This document shows positions 11,547-14,108 of a stretch of DNA of 14,108 nt, piece after piece. A program made the translations under genes and the position numbers. Source of the stretch: Aquificaceae bacterium (GTDB lineage Bacteria > Aquificota > Aquificia > Aquificales > Aquificaceae); assembly GCA_015492115.1 (NCBI GenBank), contig WGFS01000190.1, positions 1 through 14,108 on the forward strand, written 5' to 3'. Position 1 is the first letter of the stretch; every line of letters starts with the position of its first letter. The notes beneath the pieces were generated by a model. It saw only the letters and a list, made by a program, of their open reading frames with translations, did not search any database and had not been told where the DNA came from.

Positions 11547-14066
11547 TTAAGATCTTAGCTTCCTTGCGAGTATGAACAGGAAGGGTAGCGACCACAGAAA
11601 AGTACCCAAAGGGTAAGGGCTACCTGAGGCGGAGCATCCCCCACCGCTGTCTCCACCACCACCTCCGGGACCGGGTATGTTGAGGGTGACAACGCAGGTT
11701 TTGTCTGTGCTCATCGTGACCACGCATGTGGTATTGGTGCCACAGCCAGAGCAGGCATCTCCCCACCCCCCAAAGGTTGAACCACCTGTAGGGTTTACCG
11801 AGAGCGTAACATCGGTGTTTGCGGAGAAGACTTCTGAACAGTCCGAACCACAGTCTATTCCCCCGGGTGAACTCGTTACGTTCCCAGAGCCGTTTCCAGA
11901 CATGGTGACAGTCAGGGTCGCAAACTCACTGAGCTTTGACACGAAAACATCCGGCACTCCGTTCCTTGAGGTCTGAAAGGGGTTATTTAAGGGAAAGTCA
12001 TCAGACCTGGTTTCGCCTGTGATGTAGGCGTTCCCAACACTGTCAACGTCAAGGGCGTATCCATAATCATCACTACTACCCCCGAGGAAGGAGGAGTAGA
12101 TAAGAGAAGGACTGCCGGATTGGGTAGGGTCAAACTTGGCAATGAAGACGTCGTAATAACTGGAGTTCACGTCACAGTTTCCGTCGTTTCCACAGGTTGT
12201 ATCGTAAGCGTTCTTTGTGGGCATATCTGGAGATCTCGTCTCTCCAGCGATGAATACCCTCCCCTGTGAGTCAACTGCAATACCGTGTCCTTTCTCCTCC
12301 GCACTGCCTCCAAAATAGGTCGCATATAGGATATTTCCAGAAGTATCAAGCTTTATGAGAAAGGCATCCTCGTTACCGCTGTTACAGTTTCCGTCGGTTC
12401 CACAGGTGCTGTCATAGGCGTTCTGGGTGTTGAAGTCAGAAGATCTCGTGTACCCGGTTATGTAAATGTTACCTGTAGAATCAAGGGCTATGTCAGCCCC
12501 CTCATCCAAGGCACTTCCACCGTAGAACTTTAGAAATATCAGCGAGGATGTCCCCGACTGGTTTGTATCCACCTTTGCTACAAGAATATCAACTCCAGAA
12601 AGTCCGTTGCTCCTTGAACCGACCAGGTAAGCTATTCCCGCCGCGTCAACCGCTATTCCGTACCCGTATCCCCCGCCGAGGCAGGTTGAATATAGGAGGG
12701 AAGCGGTTCCTGACTTAGTGGTGTCAATCTTGGCGATAAAGGCATCCCAACCACTCTGGCAAGTAGAAATCTCATTTTTTACGGGAAAATCGGTTGAGTT
12801 CACATGTCCCCCAATGTAAACGAGACCGTTCTGATCAACAGCCACGTCGTGCCCGAACTCTTCCGCTCCATCCGCTCCGTCCTGACCGCTCCCTCCAAGG
12901 AATGTTGAATATAGAAGGGAATCGCCCTGAGGATTGATCTTGGCAAGAAAGACATCGTTTTCTCCTGAGTTACAGCTGCCATCGGTTCCACAGCTCGTAT
13001 CGTAGGCATTTGTGGTCGTGGGGAAGTCAGGAGACCTCGTTTTTCCGACTATGTAAACATTTCCCTGTGAGTCAACCGCGACACCTGTTCCATCGTCTCT
13101 ATCACTACCGCCAAGATACGTGGAAAAAATGATGGAGTTTCCCTGAGGGCTTATCTTTGTTACAAAGGCATCGTAGGATCCGCCGTTGCTACCCTGCAGA
13201 GCTCCCTGAACCGGGAAGTCGGATGAAAGGGTCGTGCCAACCACGTAAGCGTTTCCTGATGAGTCAACAGCGATACCGTAGCCTCTGTTCTGGGAAGATC
13301 CCCCCAGGAAGGAAGAATAGGAAAGGGCAGGATCCACCACCAGAGCGAACCCTTCTTTGAACCCTTCTGTCTCAAAACCGTAGTAATACTTTTGACCTTT
13401 ATTCTTAATAACGAACCCGCCACGGATCTCAACTCTTTTACCGTCAATCTCCTGATAAATAAAAGGCTTATCCTGGACAATAACCGATCCTGATGGAAGA
13501 ACCGCTACGAGCTGTCCCCTATCGTTCACCCTCAGCTCCTTAACCCCTTCGTAGGAAAACCTGACTGCCTTCAGGTCTGCTCCGGGCTTAACAATTACGT
13601 CGTACTCAAGCCTCCTCTGATTCCCGTAAAAGACCACATCTACACCTTTGTAAACCTCTTTGTATCTGACCTTTTCATAGGTCGGGATGTCCCTCTTCCA
13701 CTTCTCAGGGTCGTTACCCTTGAGGTAGTTGACTTTGCCCGAGAGCTTTCCCTCCGCGATCACCTGCGGCTCCGGATTCCCTCCTACAGGTTTTATCTTC
13801 AAGACCTCTGCATCCTTTCCGTGAAGGGCTATGTAAATTCCCTTCTCTGTGAAGTATGTGCTGTGTTTCAGTCCTCTTTCGTAGAACTTGACCTCTCTGT
13901 CTAACTGACCTCTGTTTTCTATGAAGTGAAGGGGCATTTTCCCGTAGTTTTCCATGAGTTTTGCTTTTTTCAGTGCAGGTGGAGTGTTCACCTGCTCTTT
14001 TTTAATGAAGAATAAGAGGGGTAGTAGAAGGGAGAGAGATAAAGTCAGTATGTAAACTTTTCTCAT
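11547..14066 (-). CDS. Secreted SBBP beta-propeller protein with C-terminal sorting tail
   Basis: 839 residues. A signal sequence (about 1-22) is followed by an N-terminal domain (about 42-245; MPLHFIENRGQLDREVKFYE) commonly paired with SBBP repeats. Seven SBBP repeats follow (about 248-712), each with an LGGS...GIAVDSxGNxYxxGxTxSxDFP pattern, enough for one seven-bladed propeller. Blades 2, 5 and 6 carry a similar insert, AYDxxCGxDGxC (Cys359/365, 555/561, 625/631). Next is one 'bacterial repeat' domain (about 716-795; GNGSGNVTSSPGGIDCGSDC...FGGW) and a Gly/Ser linker, Cys811, a hydrophobic helix (about 818-834) and RKLRS, the form of a CTERM-type sorting signal. AAGGAGGTGAACC precedes the ATG. 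Such proteins are surface or extracellular with unknown ligands. No evidence ties it to copper; a terminator separates it from tolC. Confidence 0.88.
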   Translation of the reverse strand: MRKVYILTLSLSLLLPLLFFIKKEQVNTPPALKKAKLMENYGKMPLHFIENRGQLDREVKFYERGLKHSTYFTEKGIYIALHGKDAEVLKIKPVGGNPEPQVIAEGKLSGKVNYLKGNDPEKWKRDIPTYEKVRYKEVYKGVDVVFYGNQRRLEYDVIVKPGADLKAVRFSYEGVKELRVNDRGQLVAVLPSGSVIVQDKPFIYQEIDGKRVEIRGGFVIKNKGQKYYYGFETEGFKEGFALVVDPALSYSSFLGGSSQNRGYGIAVDSSGNAYVVGTTLSSDFPVQGALQGSNGGSYDAFVTKISPQGNSIIFSTYLGGSDRDDGTGVAVDSQGNVYIVGKTRSPDFPTTTNAYDTSCGTDGSCNSGENDVFLAKINPQGDSLLYSTFLGGSGQDGADGAEEFGHDVAVDQNGLVYIGGHVNSTDFPVKNEISTCQSGWDAFIAKIDTTKSGTASLLYSTCLGGGYGYGIAVDAAGIAYLVGSRSNGLSGVDILVAKVDTNQSGTSSLIFLKFYGGSALDEGADIALDSTGNIYITGYTRSSDFNTQNAYDSTCGTDGNCNSGNEDAFLIKLDTSGNILYATYFGGSAEEKGHGIAVDSQGRVFIAGETRSPDMPTKNAYDTTCGNDGNCDVNSSYYDVFIAKFDPTQSGSPSLIYSSFLGGSSDDYGYALDVDSVGNAYITGETRSDDFPLNNPFQTSRNGVPDVFVSKLSEFATLTVTMSGNGSGNVTSSPGGIDCGSDCSEVFSANTDVTLSVNPTGGSTFGGWGDACSGCGTNTTCVVTMSTDKTCVVTLNIPGPGGGGGDSGGGCSASGSPYPLGTFLWSLPFLFILARKLRS

Positions 14067-14108
14067 GGTTCACCTCCTTGAACGCTTCCCTGCAAAAAGG
14101 GTGCCGAA

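Noticed and set aside
14067..14108. Regulatory elements upstream of the SBBP gene
   Set aside because: Apart from the ribosome binding site, the 42 bases available are too few to define a promoter.

Overview
The window looks like a chromosomal piece of a thermophilic, chemolithotrophic Aquificales-type bacterium. This is inferred from Lys/Glu/Arg-rich proteins, strong AGGAGGT ribosome binding sites, dense packing, AGG/AGA/ATA-rich codon use and a surface cytochrome-porin; no rRNA or other marker gene is present, so the assignment is tentative. Nearly everything is on the minus strand, and the dominant theme is copper/silver handling across the whole envelope.

Layout, left to right. 1-848 (-): 5' part of a P-loop ATPase of the AAA_14/DUF4143 kind, running off the left edge. 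849-965: its control region, with three AGTTCT-N5-AGAACT palindromes and a promoter predicted to give a leaderless mRNA. 966-6341 (-): two-gene operon copB-cusA, a CPH-type (P1B-3) Cu/Ag ATPase followed by a CusA-type RND pump. 6342-6528: divergent promoter region with a CRP/FNR-like palindrome. 6529-7806 (+): the only plus-strand gene, an outer-membrane beta-barrel with one N-terminal c-type heme, resembling the Cyc2 iron oxidase family. 7807-7921: convergent terminators. 7922-11442 (-): five-gene operon tolC/cusC-cusB followed by three small Met-rich proteins that share a C-terminal helical domain, two exported and one cytosolic. 11547-14066 (-): a large secreted seven-bladed SBBP beta-propeller with a Cys-containing C-terminal sorting tail, closed by an intrinsic terminator.

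Proposed teamwork: CopB moves Cu/Ag from cytoplasm to periplasm. The TolC-CusB-CusA tripartite pump, whose genes are split over two operons, moves it out of the cell. The Met-rich proteins probably replace CusF/CopC as Cu(I) buffers or donors on both sides of the inner membrane. copB and tolC share a promoter module with identical -35/-10 geometry, suggesting co-regulation, but no copper regulator (CueR, CsoR, CopY, CusRS) is encoded in the window.

Most interesting points: the Met-rich trio with its shared domain; the triple operator and leaderless start of the ATPase gene; the cytochrome-porin embedded between the two copper operons; and unusual residues in the pump proteins (Ile for the CusA proton-relay Lys, an HV for HP change in CopB, a YtkA-like domain, Met patch and His tail in CusB).
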